Source of the DNA: Cellvibrionaceae bacterium
GTDB taxonomy: Bacteria > Pseudomonadota > Gammaproteobacteria > Pseudomonadales > Cellvibrionaceae
NCBI GenBank assembly: GCA_021151825.1
Contig: JAGKWQ010000008.1
Coordinates: forward strand, 186,001-250,000
Length of the DNA: 64,000 bases
Direction of reading: 5' to 3'
Shown: piece after piece, positions 26,329-34,435 of the stretch
Layout of the letters: every line of letters begins with the position of its first letter
Position numbering within the stretch: position 1 is the stretch's first letter
Program-made: the position numbers and the translations under genes
Notes under the pieces: generated by a model
What the model was told of the DNA's origin: nothing
What the model saw: only the letters and a program-made list of their open reading frames with translations
Databases searched by the model: none

Positions 26329-28398
26329 TTAAAAAAAGTTATAGGTAACTCCAGCAAACACACGGCGGCTGCTTATTGGCCGCTGATCAAATTCGCCCGC
26401 ACTCACTGCACGCGGGTCTTGATGTTCATCAAACATGTTTTCAATACCCAAACGCCAACTAAAATGTTGATTCAGATTTTGTGACAGCGTGAAGTTCGCA
26501 GTTAGATAGTTATCATTAGCGACTGGCTTTCCTGGAGTACCGGAAAATTCGTCCGCCTCATACACTACGTAAAAGAGGGAATCCAAATCGTATTGCGCGA
26601 AATGGTAACCAAGGTTGGCTTTAACCTGGTGGCGCGGGCGATTAGGCAAACGTTCGCCAGTTAATTTATCTTCAGCATACAAATAGCTGTAATTAAACTG
26701 TATCGACCAATCACTGAGTTGATATTTACTGCTCAGGTCTGCACCATAAATTTCCGTTTTGGCAAAATTGCCATAGCGGAAAATATCCAGGCCCCTGGCC
26801 GCAGATTCAGCGTCATCACGCACCGTTTCAATCAGGTTTTTGGCTTCGGAATAATGCAGGTTAACTTCACTATCGAGACTACCGGAATCATCCGCCAGCG
26901 CTAAAAAATTTCCCAGGTTGATGTTACCGCTCACTGCCGTTTCCGGATCGAGGTCAGCATTGCCCAGCACCATGTAACCAAGGTTACTGTGGTCAAATAT
27001 ATAAAAGCGTTCCTTTAATGTGGGGACACGATAGCTCTGCCCTATTCCACCGCGTAAACGCCATTGGCTATTTTCGCTTGCAGACATTTTTTTCATGCCG
27101 CTTAAGCGCAATGCGGAATGCACGCCAAAATCCGAATCATCCTGGATACGTGCGCCAGCAATCCACTCATCTTGCTGTGTCACTTTGCTGTATTGCAAAA
27201 AGCCTTCATAAGCCTGGCTGGACTTATTATCGATCTCGATAACATCGCCTTTCAGCTGATCGAACTGGTCGTAACGGGCACTTAAGCCACCGACCATTTC
27301 ATAGCCTTCACCCATCCAGACTTTTTGGCTATCCAATTCAGCCAGCGCGATATCGGTATCGCGCAAACCATTGGAGTCACCACTGGTTTCTTTGTGAGTG
27401 GTATAGCGGGTATTTACTTTCCAACTACCGGCTGTTTTACGTTCGTCTTCGCTCACCGGAAGATCGCGCAGTTCAAAGTCGTGCTGTACTTGTTCTACAT
27501 CGGATTGGTAATAAATAATTTTTGTCTGGCCGGGTAATCTAAAACTATCGCGGTATTTTTCTTCATCAAAAATTTGCGCGCGATAATCGCCACTGAAAGA
27601 TTCAAAATCGCGCCCCAACGAAAATTGCCCAAAAGTTTTTTTCACATCGGCAGCGGTTTGCGATACGGTTTCCGGTTGGTAATCAAAACCCGCATCATCA
27701 ATATGTTGCAGATTTATTTTGCCGCGCCACACATCCCATCTGGCACTACCTTCAAGGCGCTGTTGATAACCAATTTCGTCTCCTTCGATTTCATTACCGA
27801 TATAGGAAGAAACTTCTGACGTGAGGCTTAGCTGATTACCAGTATCCTGTTTGGTAATAATGTTAATTACACCACCCATCGCAGAGCTACCATAAAGCAC
27901 CGAACCAGCGCCGCGTACAATTTCAATACGATCCACATTAGCAACGCTGATTTGGTCCAGATCAACCGCTGATCCTGTTGGCGCTATTAATCGACGACCA
28001 TCAACCAGCACCAATACACGGTCACCATCAAAGCCTTGCATATAAACGTTATAACCATCTTTGGTACTGCGCTTGACTACCACGCCGGGTAAAAAATCCA
28101 ACCCTCGAGCCAACGTCGTTTGCGAAACTTTGCGCAATGCATCACCGCTCACCACTTCTACAGCGACGGGTGAATCCTCCAATAGTTTGGGTGTGCGCGT
28201 TGCAGTAATAACCACCTTTTTAAAACTTTTGGCGTCCGCTTTCTTTTCAGGTGCAGAATTATTTGAAGTTTTATTGTCAGTACCCACTACAGAGCCTACG
28301 TCTTGCGCACTATGTGCAGATGCACAGGAAGACAAAGTAATAACAGCAAATAACACGCGAGCAGAGCAAAAAGAAACGACGGGGATAAAAGTTTTCAT
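26329..28398 (-). CDS. TonB-dependent outer-membrane receptor (heme/iron type)
   Basis: This is a 689-aa outer-membrane beta-barrel that imports an iron or heme compound using TonB energy. It has a signal sequence, a candidate TonB box (FKKVVITATR, about residue 64), a plug domain with VEVVSGDALRKVSQ, VLVLVDGRRL and DRIEIVRGAGSVLYGSSA, and a barrel ending in aromatic F (GVTYNFF). The layout is that of the CirA/HmuR group. It sits between the DUF2271 gene and the HmuY-like lipoprotein gene, so it is most likely the receptor partner of the latter. Confidence 0.9.
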   Translation of the reverse strand: MKTFIPVVSFCSARVLFAVITLSSCASAHSAQDVGSVVGTDNKTSNNSAPEKKADAKSFKKVVITATRTPKLLEDSPVAVEVVSGDALRKVSQTTLARGLDFLPGVVVKRSTKDGYNVYMQGFDGDRVLVLVDGRRLIAPTGSAVDLDQISVANVDRIEIVRGAGSVLYGSSAMGGVINIITKQDTGNQLSLTSEVSSYIGNEIEGDEIGYQQRLEGSARWDVWRGKINLQHIDDAGFDYQPETVSQTAADVKKTFGQFSLGRDFESFSGDYRAQIFDEEKYRDSFRLPGQTKIIYYQSDVEQVQHDFELRDLPVSEDERKTAGSWKVNTRYTTHKETSGDSNGLRDTDIALAELDSQKVWMGEGYEMVGGLSARYDQFDQLKGDVIEIDNKSSQAYEGFLQYSKVTQQDEWIAGARIQDDSDFGVHSALRLSGMKKMSASENSQWRLRGGIGQSYRVPTLKERFYIFDHSNLGYMVLGNADLDPETAVSGNINLGNFLALADDSGSLDSEVNLHYSEAKNLIETVRDDAESAARGLDIFRYGNFAKTEIYGADLSSKYQLSDWSIQFNYSYLYAEDKLTGERLPNRPRHQVKANLGYHFAQYDLDSLFYVVYEADEFSGTPGKPVANDNYLTANFTLSQNLNQHFSWRLGIENMFDEHQDPRAVSAGEFDQRPISSRRVFAGVTYNFF

Positions 28399-28441
28399 GG
28401 ATATAATCGCAACAGTAAATCGGAATATTTTTTAGTGTTTG

Positions 28442-29827
28442 TTAACGCAACGTCAGTGCCACTGCACCAAGTTCCTGCTTACCTTGCTGTTCGAGCGTTA
28501 TAGCTTGTCCATTTAATTCAAAAGGTAAAGTCAGGCTTTCATGCCCTCCATGCTCACGTGCAACTTCTACCTGCAATACATATTTTCCTGATACCACTTT
28601 TTTTCCTTGCAGATCACGGCCATCCCATTCAACGTGGTAACGGCCGGGTTTACGTGTTGCGCCCGCCGTTGCATCAACTAATGAATCGTCACCGCGTCCC
28701 AATTTGCGCCACCACTGTCGCAATTCGCGCAACCAGCGAGAGCCATCACCTGCCACCAATAAAGACTGCACAGGTTGCCCCGTTGCATCACTAATCCAGA
28801 TAGCGATGTAAGGGCGACGATATTCCGCAACATTCAATTCAGGAATGTCAAAATCCACTTTGAATTTCCTGCCGTCCGGCCACGGATTCTTTTCATCAGA
28901 ATTTTTTGCGTACCACTCCTGACTGGCGAAGAACTTCCCTGTTTCCGTGATGGTTAACACCTCCACGCCAGTATTCCGATTGGCATCGGCCAACGCCTGA
29001 TAACCGGGTACCGCCAATAACGCATTACTCATAACACCGGCTTCAATTGCATTGCCTGCGCGCACTAACAACGATGGCGGATATTCCACTGGCCATCCTT
29101 CTTCCGGAACCAATGTTTGGCTCAACGAGTGATGGCCAACTTTGCGTAAGTGCTGTGCACGATCCACAACCGCCAGTGTCTGCTCTTTTGATAGAGAGAC
29201 AGCAACAGGTTCTACGCCTTGCAATTTGATGAGCTCATTGCTTCCCGCACCAAATCGCACACTCAAATTGCCGTAAGTCAGAGATAAATCATTTTGCGTT
29301 TTGACAACCGGTGTTAATTGTTCAATCACCCAGCCTTGCCATAAGCCCTGCAAATCCAATTGCAAACCTTCGGTTTTTGCCTGATCACTGAAACGCACAC
29401 TTTTTTGATCAGCAGTCCACTGTAATTGCAAATGGCGACGTGCTTTTTTCCGTAATGCTGCGCGATCAGGTAATTCACCGGCAGCCGCAGCGGCTTGCCA
29501 ATCTTTTTCCAATCCACCAAGGCGACAACTGAATTTGTTTTGCGTACGCTTCTGCCATTGAGTGCATAACGTCAACAATTCCAGCAGTTGCGCTGAAGGC
29601 TGCTTTAATTCGCCCCGTTGATTTAATTGCATCAGCTCAACGAGAACAGCATCCAATTTTTTCACAACTGGCGCGACAGCTTGATCAATTTGCTGCTGCG
29701 TTTGTGCATCCTTACCCGCGATTTCCAGTGGTAAACCACCAACGTTCAATTGCAGCCCTTCAGCATGCACACCACTGGCAAAAACACATACGAGGCTGAT
29801 TGCAGCCCAATTACTTCGTGTAGACAT
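28442..29827 (-). CDS. DUF2271 domain-containing exported protein
   Basis: The 461-aa protein has an N-terminal signal peptide (cleavage near GVHA-EG, residue 23). Its C-terminal half contains the DUF2271 hallmarks RRPYIAIWISDATGQPVQSL, RKPGRYHVEWDGRDLQGKKV and SGKYVLQVEVAREHGGHES. The N-terminal half (about 30-270) looks partly helical and is not recognised. DUF2271 genes are often next to DUF4198, PepSY and TonB-receptor genes under iron control in proteobacteria, as here. Its biochemical role is unknown; it probably acts in the periplasm. It starts 4 bp after the EF-hand gene, indicating coupling. Confidence 0.8.
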   Translation of the reverse strand: MSTRSNWAAISLVCVFASGVHAEGLQLNVGGLPLEIAGKDAQTQQQIDQAVAPVVKKLDAVLVELMQLNQRGELKQPSAQLLELLTLCTQWQKRTQNKFSCRLGGLEKDWQAAAAAGELPDRAALRKKARRHLQLQWTADQKSVRFSDQAKTEGLQLDLQGLWQGWVIEQLTPVVKTQNDLSLTYGNLSVRFGAGSNELIKLQGVEPVAVSLSKEQTLAVVDRAQHLRKVGHHSLSQTLVPEEGWPVEYPPSLLVRAGNAIEAGVMSNALLAVPGYQALADANRNTGVEVLTITETGKFFASQEWYAKNSDEKNPWPDGRKFKVDFDIPELNVAEYRRPYIAIWISDATGQPVQSLLVAGDGSRWLRELRQWWRKLGRGDDSLVDATAGATRKPGRYHVEWDGRDLQGKKVVSGKYVLQVEVAREHGGHESLTLPFELNGQAITLEQQGKQELGAVALTLR

Positions 29828-29831
29828 AGGC

Positions 29832-30875
29832 TTACTGCGCTTTAGCGGTTTTTTGGCTATAAGATTTTACTTGTGGCAGTGGATCAGCAAGGGAAACCTT
29901 GCCATCATCATTCAAATCCCAACCGGCAAAAATGCGTTCACCAGATACATTAAATTCTTCAAGGCTGATGCCTGCATCTTTATTGGTATTGAGCGAGGTA
30001 TAACGCACCCTGGCTTGTTTCATTTGATTGGTGCGAACTTCTTTCGCCTGGCGATCCAGGCGATTGGTAAATTCAAGCGTGTATTCTTCAGGATTAATCC
30101 AGCCATCTTTACCTGTATCAGTCTCATCAAAAATACCGCGACGAATTTGTTTGAATTCATCAGCAGTAACTTGTTTATCGCCATTCAAATCGTTGATATC
30201 AATAAAGCCTTCCAATGAATGGGAGCTTGGCATTTTGATAGCAGAAGGACGCGAAATATCTGCTAATGATTTTACCGGAGCAGGTTCATTATTTTTTTGA
30301 TTGCTACTTTGGTTTGCAGCAGGAGCTGCATCCCACTCTTTATCTTTTGCACTGAGTGTAACTACACCATCTGCACTCTTCGCAAAGTGAGTGAACGTGC
30401 GCTGACCGGAAGCCCAATACTCATCCCATGTCATCTTTCCATCACCATTAGTGTCGATGGATTTAAAACGAATTTCTGTTTGCAATACTTGGTCTTTACG
30501 TTCAGCGCTGATTTTCTTTTCCAGTTCAGCAGCAAAAGCATCCAGGTATTCAGTTTCATCCACCAAACCATTACCGTTGGTATCCATGGCTTTTAATTTA
30601 GCCGCACGTGCTTGATTGAATTCTGTATGCCCAACTTGTTCATCGCTATTGGTATCGTATTCATCAATAAATGCAGCGCGATGCCCTTCGCTTGCACCGT
30701 GATCTGCTTGATGTTTGCTACGATCCTGTTGATCTGCAACTGCTGTTGATGATGGCGAAGCACAGCCGCCCAGCACAGCACTGATTACGAATAAACCCGC
30801 CAATGTACACATGGGAGTAAATGATTTGACGATAAAAATTTTTGCACGTTGGTTCTTTAAAATTTGATTTTTCAT
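29832..30875 (-). CDS. Lipoprotein with about seven EF-hand motifs
   Basis: The 347-aa product has a lipoprotein signal with lipobox VLGGC (Cys38) and two groups of EF-hand calcium loops separated by a linker. The loops include DTNSDEQVGHTEF, DTNGNGLVDETEY, DTNGDGKMTWDEY, DLNGDKQVTADEF, DTGKDGWINPEEY, NTNKDAGISLEEF and DLNDDGKVSLADP; the first and sixth depart most from consensus. It is probably a periplasmic-side calcium-binding lipoprotein. Its place inside an iron-regulated cluster is unexpected and its function there is unknown. Confidence 0.85.
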   Translation of the reverse strand: MKNQILKNQRAKIFIVKSFTPMCTLAGLFVISAVLGGCASPSSTAVADQQDRSKHQADHGASEGHRAAFIDEYDTNSDEQVGHTEFNQARAAKLKAMDTNGNGLVDETEYLDAFAAELEKKISAERKDQVLQTEIRFKSIDTNGDGKMTWDEYWASGQRTFTHFAKSADGVVTLSAKDKEWDAAPAANQSSNQKNNEPAPVKSLADISRPSAIKMPSSHSLEGFIDINDLNGDKQVTADEFKQIRRGIFDETDTGKDGWINPEEYTLEFTNRLDRQAKEVRTNQMKQARVRYTSLNTNKDAGISLEEFNVSGERIFAGWDLNDDGKVSLADPLPQVKSYSQKTAKAQ

Positions 30876-30911
30876 GATTTAGCTAACCCGGTATTGTCAG
30901 ATTGATTTTTT

Positions 30912-30979
30912 AAGCACCTGTTTTTTACAGGTGCTTTTTATCAGTACTTTTTATAAGCACTTTTTCAATAGGCTTATAA
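30912..30979. other. Two hairpins in the DUF4198/EF-hand intergenic gap
   Basis: A 10-bp stem (AAGCACCTGT / ACAGGTGCTT, 30912-30936) and a second of 8 bp (TTATAAGC / GCTTATAA, 30951-30979) lie between two leftward genes. T-runs follow the first only on the plus strand, so these are more likely mRNA-processing or stability structures than terminators of the operon. Confidence 0.5.
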
Positions 30980-30982
30980 AAA

Positions 30983-31798
30983 TTACTGCGCGTTAACGGC
31001 AAAGCTCAGGGTGTAGACATAACCGTAATTTGGCGCCTCTGCGCCTTTCGGAGCCGGTGCACTTTTGCGCGTATACAGCAGGTAGGTACCAACGTTGGCG
31101 ATGGTTAATTGCGCTTTGCCATCTTTGTCGGTTTTAGTGGTCTGTGTTGGTTTTTCATGTTCGTTGCCATCGTATCCGGTAAACAAACTGACTTCGTTAT
31201 CGGCTAACGGCTTGCCATCCAGCAATACTTGAAACGCAAAAGATTCACCGGCATACACATCATTCGGATGAGTAACAGGAACAATTTCCAAACCCTGGTT
31301 ATAAGGCTTCAGTGCGGTGGCAGTTGGTTTTTTCAACGTGACGTACGCTTCAGCCAAGGTAGCGGATTGATAGTGATCCAAAATTTTTGCGCCTTTGGGC
31401 AAAACTTCTTTGGGATCGCGTGAGTGTTTGCGCTCACCATTCACTTCATACATGCGGAAAATTGCCGCTTTGCGTAAACCGGTAGTAAACCGATAAGTAC
31501 CTTCGTCCTTCGCTTGATACTCCACAACGCTACGGGTTTTAAATTGCTCCAAACGACCGGGAGCAACCCACTCACCTTTTGGTGTCAACACCTGGAAATT
31601 GCCTTTATCAAACGCCACTTCCGGTACAAAAAATACTTCTGAAAAACCCGCATCCAGGCTGACCCAGCCTTCATACAGAGGTTCAAAACTGGTCGGTACC
31701 AAAAACGGGGTATGCGCGTTAGCCATTGATGGGGCCAAGCTAAAAGCAGCAGCAAATACAGTTATTTTTAGATGAGAGATAACACGGGACTTAAACAT
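30983..31798 (-). CDS. DUF4198 domain-containing periplasmic protein
   Basis: The protein belongs to the DUF4198 family, linked to metal (nickel, cobalt, iron) transport. From ATG 31798, supported by GAGGTG six bases upstream (a further ATG lies at 31825), it has 271 residues. The signal peptide ends SMANA and the mature chain begins HTPFLVPTSFEPLYEG, so histidine is the new N-terminus, a common copper- or metal-ligand arrangement. Two beta-sandwich segments follow, the second with a VTHPNDVYAGESFAFQVLLD-like Ig fold. It is the first gene behind the perfect Fur box at 31867. Confidence 0.82.
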   Translation of the reverse strand: MFKSRVISHLKITVFAAAFSLAPSMANAHTPFLVPTSFEPLYEGWVSLDAGFSEVFFVPEVAFDKGNFQVLTPKGEWVAPGRLEQFKTRSVVEYQAKDEGTYRFTTGLRKAAIFRMYEVNGERKHSRDPKEVLPKGAKILDHYQSATLAEAYVTLKKPTATALKPYNQGLEIVPVTHPNDVYAGESFAFQVLLDGKPLADNEVSLFTGYDGNEHEKPTQTTKTDKDGKAQLTIANVGTYLLYTRKSAPAPKGAEAPNYGYVYTLSFAVNAQ

Positions 31799-31866
31799 GG
31801 ATGACACCTCAATAAACATGTGCACAGAATTTCTTCAGTGAAATTGAGTTATCATCCTATCTTTAA

Positions 31867-31881
31867 TGATAATGATTATCA
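31867..31881. promoter_or_regulatory. Fur box, perfect 7-1-7 palindrome
   Basis: TGATAATGATTATCA is exactly the canonical Fur heptamer repeat. It lies about 70 bp upstream of the DUF4198 gene and can control the leftward five-gene cluster, and perhaps the rightward receptor as well. Confidence 0.92.
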
Positions 31882-31990
31882 ACAATAAGTAGAAGTTTTT
31901 TACATTTGGTATTTTAGTGCATATAGATCTCAGGTACTGGCTGTCCATACACATCAAAAGAGCTTTACCTATCAAAACAAATAAAACCAC

Positions 31991-32011
31991 AAATGATAGG
32001 AATTATCATTT
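31991..32011. promoter_or_regulatory. Second Fur box upstream of the TonB siderophore receptor
   Basis: AAATGATAGGAATTATCATT (plus a final T) holds an 8-base inverted repeat with a 5-base centre; the core TGATAGGAATTATCA matches 12 of 14 fixed Fur positions. It lies 66 bp before the receptor ATG at 32077. Confidence 0.8.
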
Positions 32012-32076
32012 ACACGCCAAATATTCACCACTATAGTGCGCCCGCCTCAAAACCAATTACTCCTTGGGGGAGAACC

Positions 32077-34260
32077 ATGACCAAAAGCACTTCCATCACC
32101 GATAACCACAAAAACAATATCAAGCCTCTTGTTTTGGCATTGATGGGGATCTCGGCCAGCCATATGAGCGTTGCACAACAGGTAGAAAACAGTGGAAAAG
32201 CTGTTCTGCCAACGGTGGTTGTTGAAGCCATGAGTGAACAGGATCCCGGTAAAAGTTATACCAATTACAAACAAGCGAAAGTGAATCGCAATGGTCAGGA
32301 TGTAAAAGACACGCCGCAAACAATCGATACCATTGATGTACAAAAATACAAACTCTATGGTGTGAATGACTTGAGTGTAATGCTCGCGGGCACTCCAGGT
32401 GTAACCACCCAATATGACATGCGCGGTGATGGCATCATGATTCGGGGTTTCAGTGCTGACAGTAACGATATTTACCGCGATGGCGTACGCGAAAGTGGCC
32501 AGGTAAGACGCAGCACAGCCAATGTAGAACGTATTGAAATCCTGAAAGGCCCAGCCTCACTTCTCTACGGTCGCAGTGCTGGCGGTGGTGTCGTGAACAT
32601 GGTGAGTAAATATGCGAACTTTGAATCCGGCAGCAATGTCGGTATTTACGCAGGCAGTTGGGATAATCGCGGCGCAACAGTCGATGTTAACCATGTGAGC
32701 AGTGAAAACCTGGCCCTGCGTATTACCGCCGAAACCGGTGAAAGTGAAAGTTTCCGCGCGGGTATCGATAATGAAATCAGCATGATCTCCCCTAGCCTCA
32801 CGTACAACAATCGCAATGGTTTGGAATGGACCGTCCAATACACCTACGACAAATTATCACGCACACCTGATCGCGGCCCAACCTACGATAGCTTACCGGC
32901 AGGCACTTCAATCAAAACCGGTTTTGCACAGAAGGGTGATTTTGTGGATGACATTTTGAATGTCTATCGCTCGGATTTAACCTATGAGTTCAACACAAAC
33001 TGGAAACTGCACTGGAGCCTCAGTTATCGCGAAGCTGAACAAAATTTCGATCATTTTTTTGGCGGATCTTATTGTGGTGATAACGGTAAAACGCCAACCG
33101 GTGCTAATTGCACATGGAAGAAAGGTTATGTCCGCCAGAATTATGCATGGCAGGAAACAATGAATAAAACCACCGCGAATTCGGTGGATATTAAAGGCGA
33201 ATTTAATACCGGTAGCATTCAACACAATTTAATCGTCGGCCTGGATTCCTCGCTGGAAAATCGCGATCCAACGTTATTTTCCAATGGTACGATTTATGGG
33301 TATGTGAATCCCTTTAACGAAAGTGATAAATACAGTGACCGTGGCGTGAAGCCATTCCCTGCACCATCCCAGCAAAATAAACACGAAGCCACTTCCCATG
33401 GTTTATTTATCCAGGACGTCATTACACTCGTGCCGGAAGTAAAACTCGTTGCCGGTGCTCGCTATGATTGGTATGAATTTGAATCTACAGCTGAATTGGA
33501 AACCAATCCAGTCAATCGTAACCGCCGCTATAGCGATGGCACTATTAGCCCAAGCATCGGCGTCGTTTGGCAGCCAGTAAACACACACAGCTTTTATGCG
33601 TCATACAATAAAAGTTTTGCGCCCTATGGCGGACGCGGCATGTTGAGCGTAACAACGACCAGTACTGCAATATTCGATGATGAACCGCAATATCAGGAGC
33701 AGTATGAAATCGGAATAAAAAGCGATTGGCTGGAAAATCGATTAAACACTCAATTTGCAGTGTTCAATATCGAAAAAAATAATATTCGTTATCGCCCTGA
33801 CCCGGACAACGATCCTTACCACTGGGCAACACAAGGCCAACAACGTTCGCGTGGTGCTGAATTCAGCTGGATCGGGCGAGTGGTAAATAGCGTTTATATT
33901 CGCGGTGGTTATGGCTGGCAAGAAGCCATTGTGGTGAAAGATGTTGTCACTCCCACACAGGAAGGTAATTACCTGGCAAACACTGGAAAAGAAAGCGGCA
34001 ACTTATTCTTGCGCTACGTTCCGTCTGATAGCTGGTATGTGGAAGCGGGTGTGACGCACATGGGAACACAATGGACCAACATTGCAAATACCAGCCGCCT
34101 CGACGGTTATCAACGCTTTGATGCTGCTGTTGGTTATAGCGTAAATAATTTCAACATCACATTAGCCGTATCAAACTTTACTGATGAAGAGTATTGGCGT
34201 GCATCATCAATGCCAGGCTCGCCACGCAACGTTTTATTGCGTGCGAACTATCAATTCTAG
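32077..34260 (+). CDS. TonB-dependent siderophore receptor
   Basis: This is an outer-membrane receptor for a ferric siderophore. ATG 32077 follows a GGGGGAGA ribosome site; an upstream in-frame ATG at 31993 lies within a Fur box and is rejected. The 727-aa protein has a signal region (KPLVLALMGISASHMSVAQQ), a TonB-box candidate (LPTVVVEAMSE), a plug with DTPQTIDTIDVQK, GIMIRGFSADSNDIYRDGVR and RIEILKGPASLLYGRSAGGG, and a barrel ending LLRANYQF. The pattern fits the FhuE/FoxA/PiuA catecholate or hydroxamate group. It is divergent from the DUF4198 cluster. Confidence 0.92.
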   Translation: MTKSTSITDNHKNNIKPLVLALMGISASHMSVAQQVENSGKAVLPTVVVEAMSEQDPGKSYTNYKQAKVNRNGQDVKDTPQTIDTIDVQKYKLYGVNDLSVMLAGTPGVTTQYDMRGDGIMIRGFSADSNDIYRDGVRESGQVRRSTANVERIEILKGPASLLYGRSAGGGVVNMVSKYANFESGSNVGIYAGSWDNRGATVDVNHVSSENLALRITAETGESESFRAGIDNEISMISPSLTYNNRNGLEWTVQYTYDKLSRTPDRGPTYDSLPAGTSIKTGFAQKGDFVDDILNVYRSDLTYEFNTNWKLHWSLSYREAEQNFDHFFGGSYCGDNGKTPTGANCTWKKGYVRQNYAWQETMNKTTANSVDIKGEFNTGSIQHNLIVGLDSSLENRDPTLFSNGTIYGYVNPFNESDKYSDRGVKPFPAPSQQNKHEATSHGLFIQDVITLVPEVKLVAGARYDWYEFESTAELETNPVNRNRRYSDGTISPSIGVVWQPVNTHSFYASYNKSFAPYGGRGMLSVTTTSTAIFDDEPQYQEQYEIGIKSDWLENRLNTQFAVFNIEKNNIRYRPDPDNDPYHWATQGQQRSRGAEFSWIGRVVNSVYIRGGYGWQEAIVVKDVVTPTQEGNYLANTGKESGNLFLRYVPSDSWYVEAGVTHMGTQWTNIANTSRLDGYQRFDAAVGYSVNNFNITLAVSNFTDEEYWRASSMPGSPRNVLLRANYQF

Positions 34261-34370
34261 AAAAACCGGAGCGTGTCTTTGCAGCGAAAGGATTCGCGAT
34301 AAAGCCGCACTCACGATGGACACACTTTATATAAAATAAAAATGTGCATTTGAATGGATGCAAACATTAT

Positions 34371-34419
34371 AAAATTTTCTTGCTCACAATTTACATAAAA
34401 TCATGAGCAAGAAAATTTT
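34371..34419. terminator. Bidirectional terminator between the siderophore receptor and tcA
   Basis: A perfect 16-bp inverted repeat (arms 34371-34386 and 34404-34419, AAAATTTTCTTGCTCA and its complement) with a 17-base loop separates converging genes. Terminal A/T runs on both sides fit intrinsic termination in either direction. No gene is seen in 34261-34435. Confidence 0.8.
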
Positions 34420-34435
34420 AATCAAGCGTTAATTA

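Noticed and set aside
30912..30936. Intrinsic terminator splitting the DUF4198 gene from the rest of the cluster
   Set aside because: The T-run is on the plus strand only, where no gene needs termination, so operon continuity is kept as the main reading.
31993..32076. Upstream ATG extension of the siderophore receptor
   Set aside because: The codons overlap a Fur box and give no signal peptide, while ATG 32077 has a strong ribosome site.
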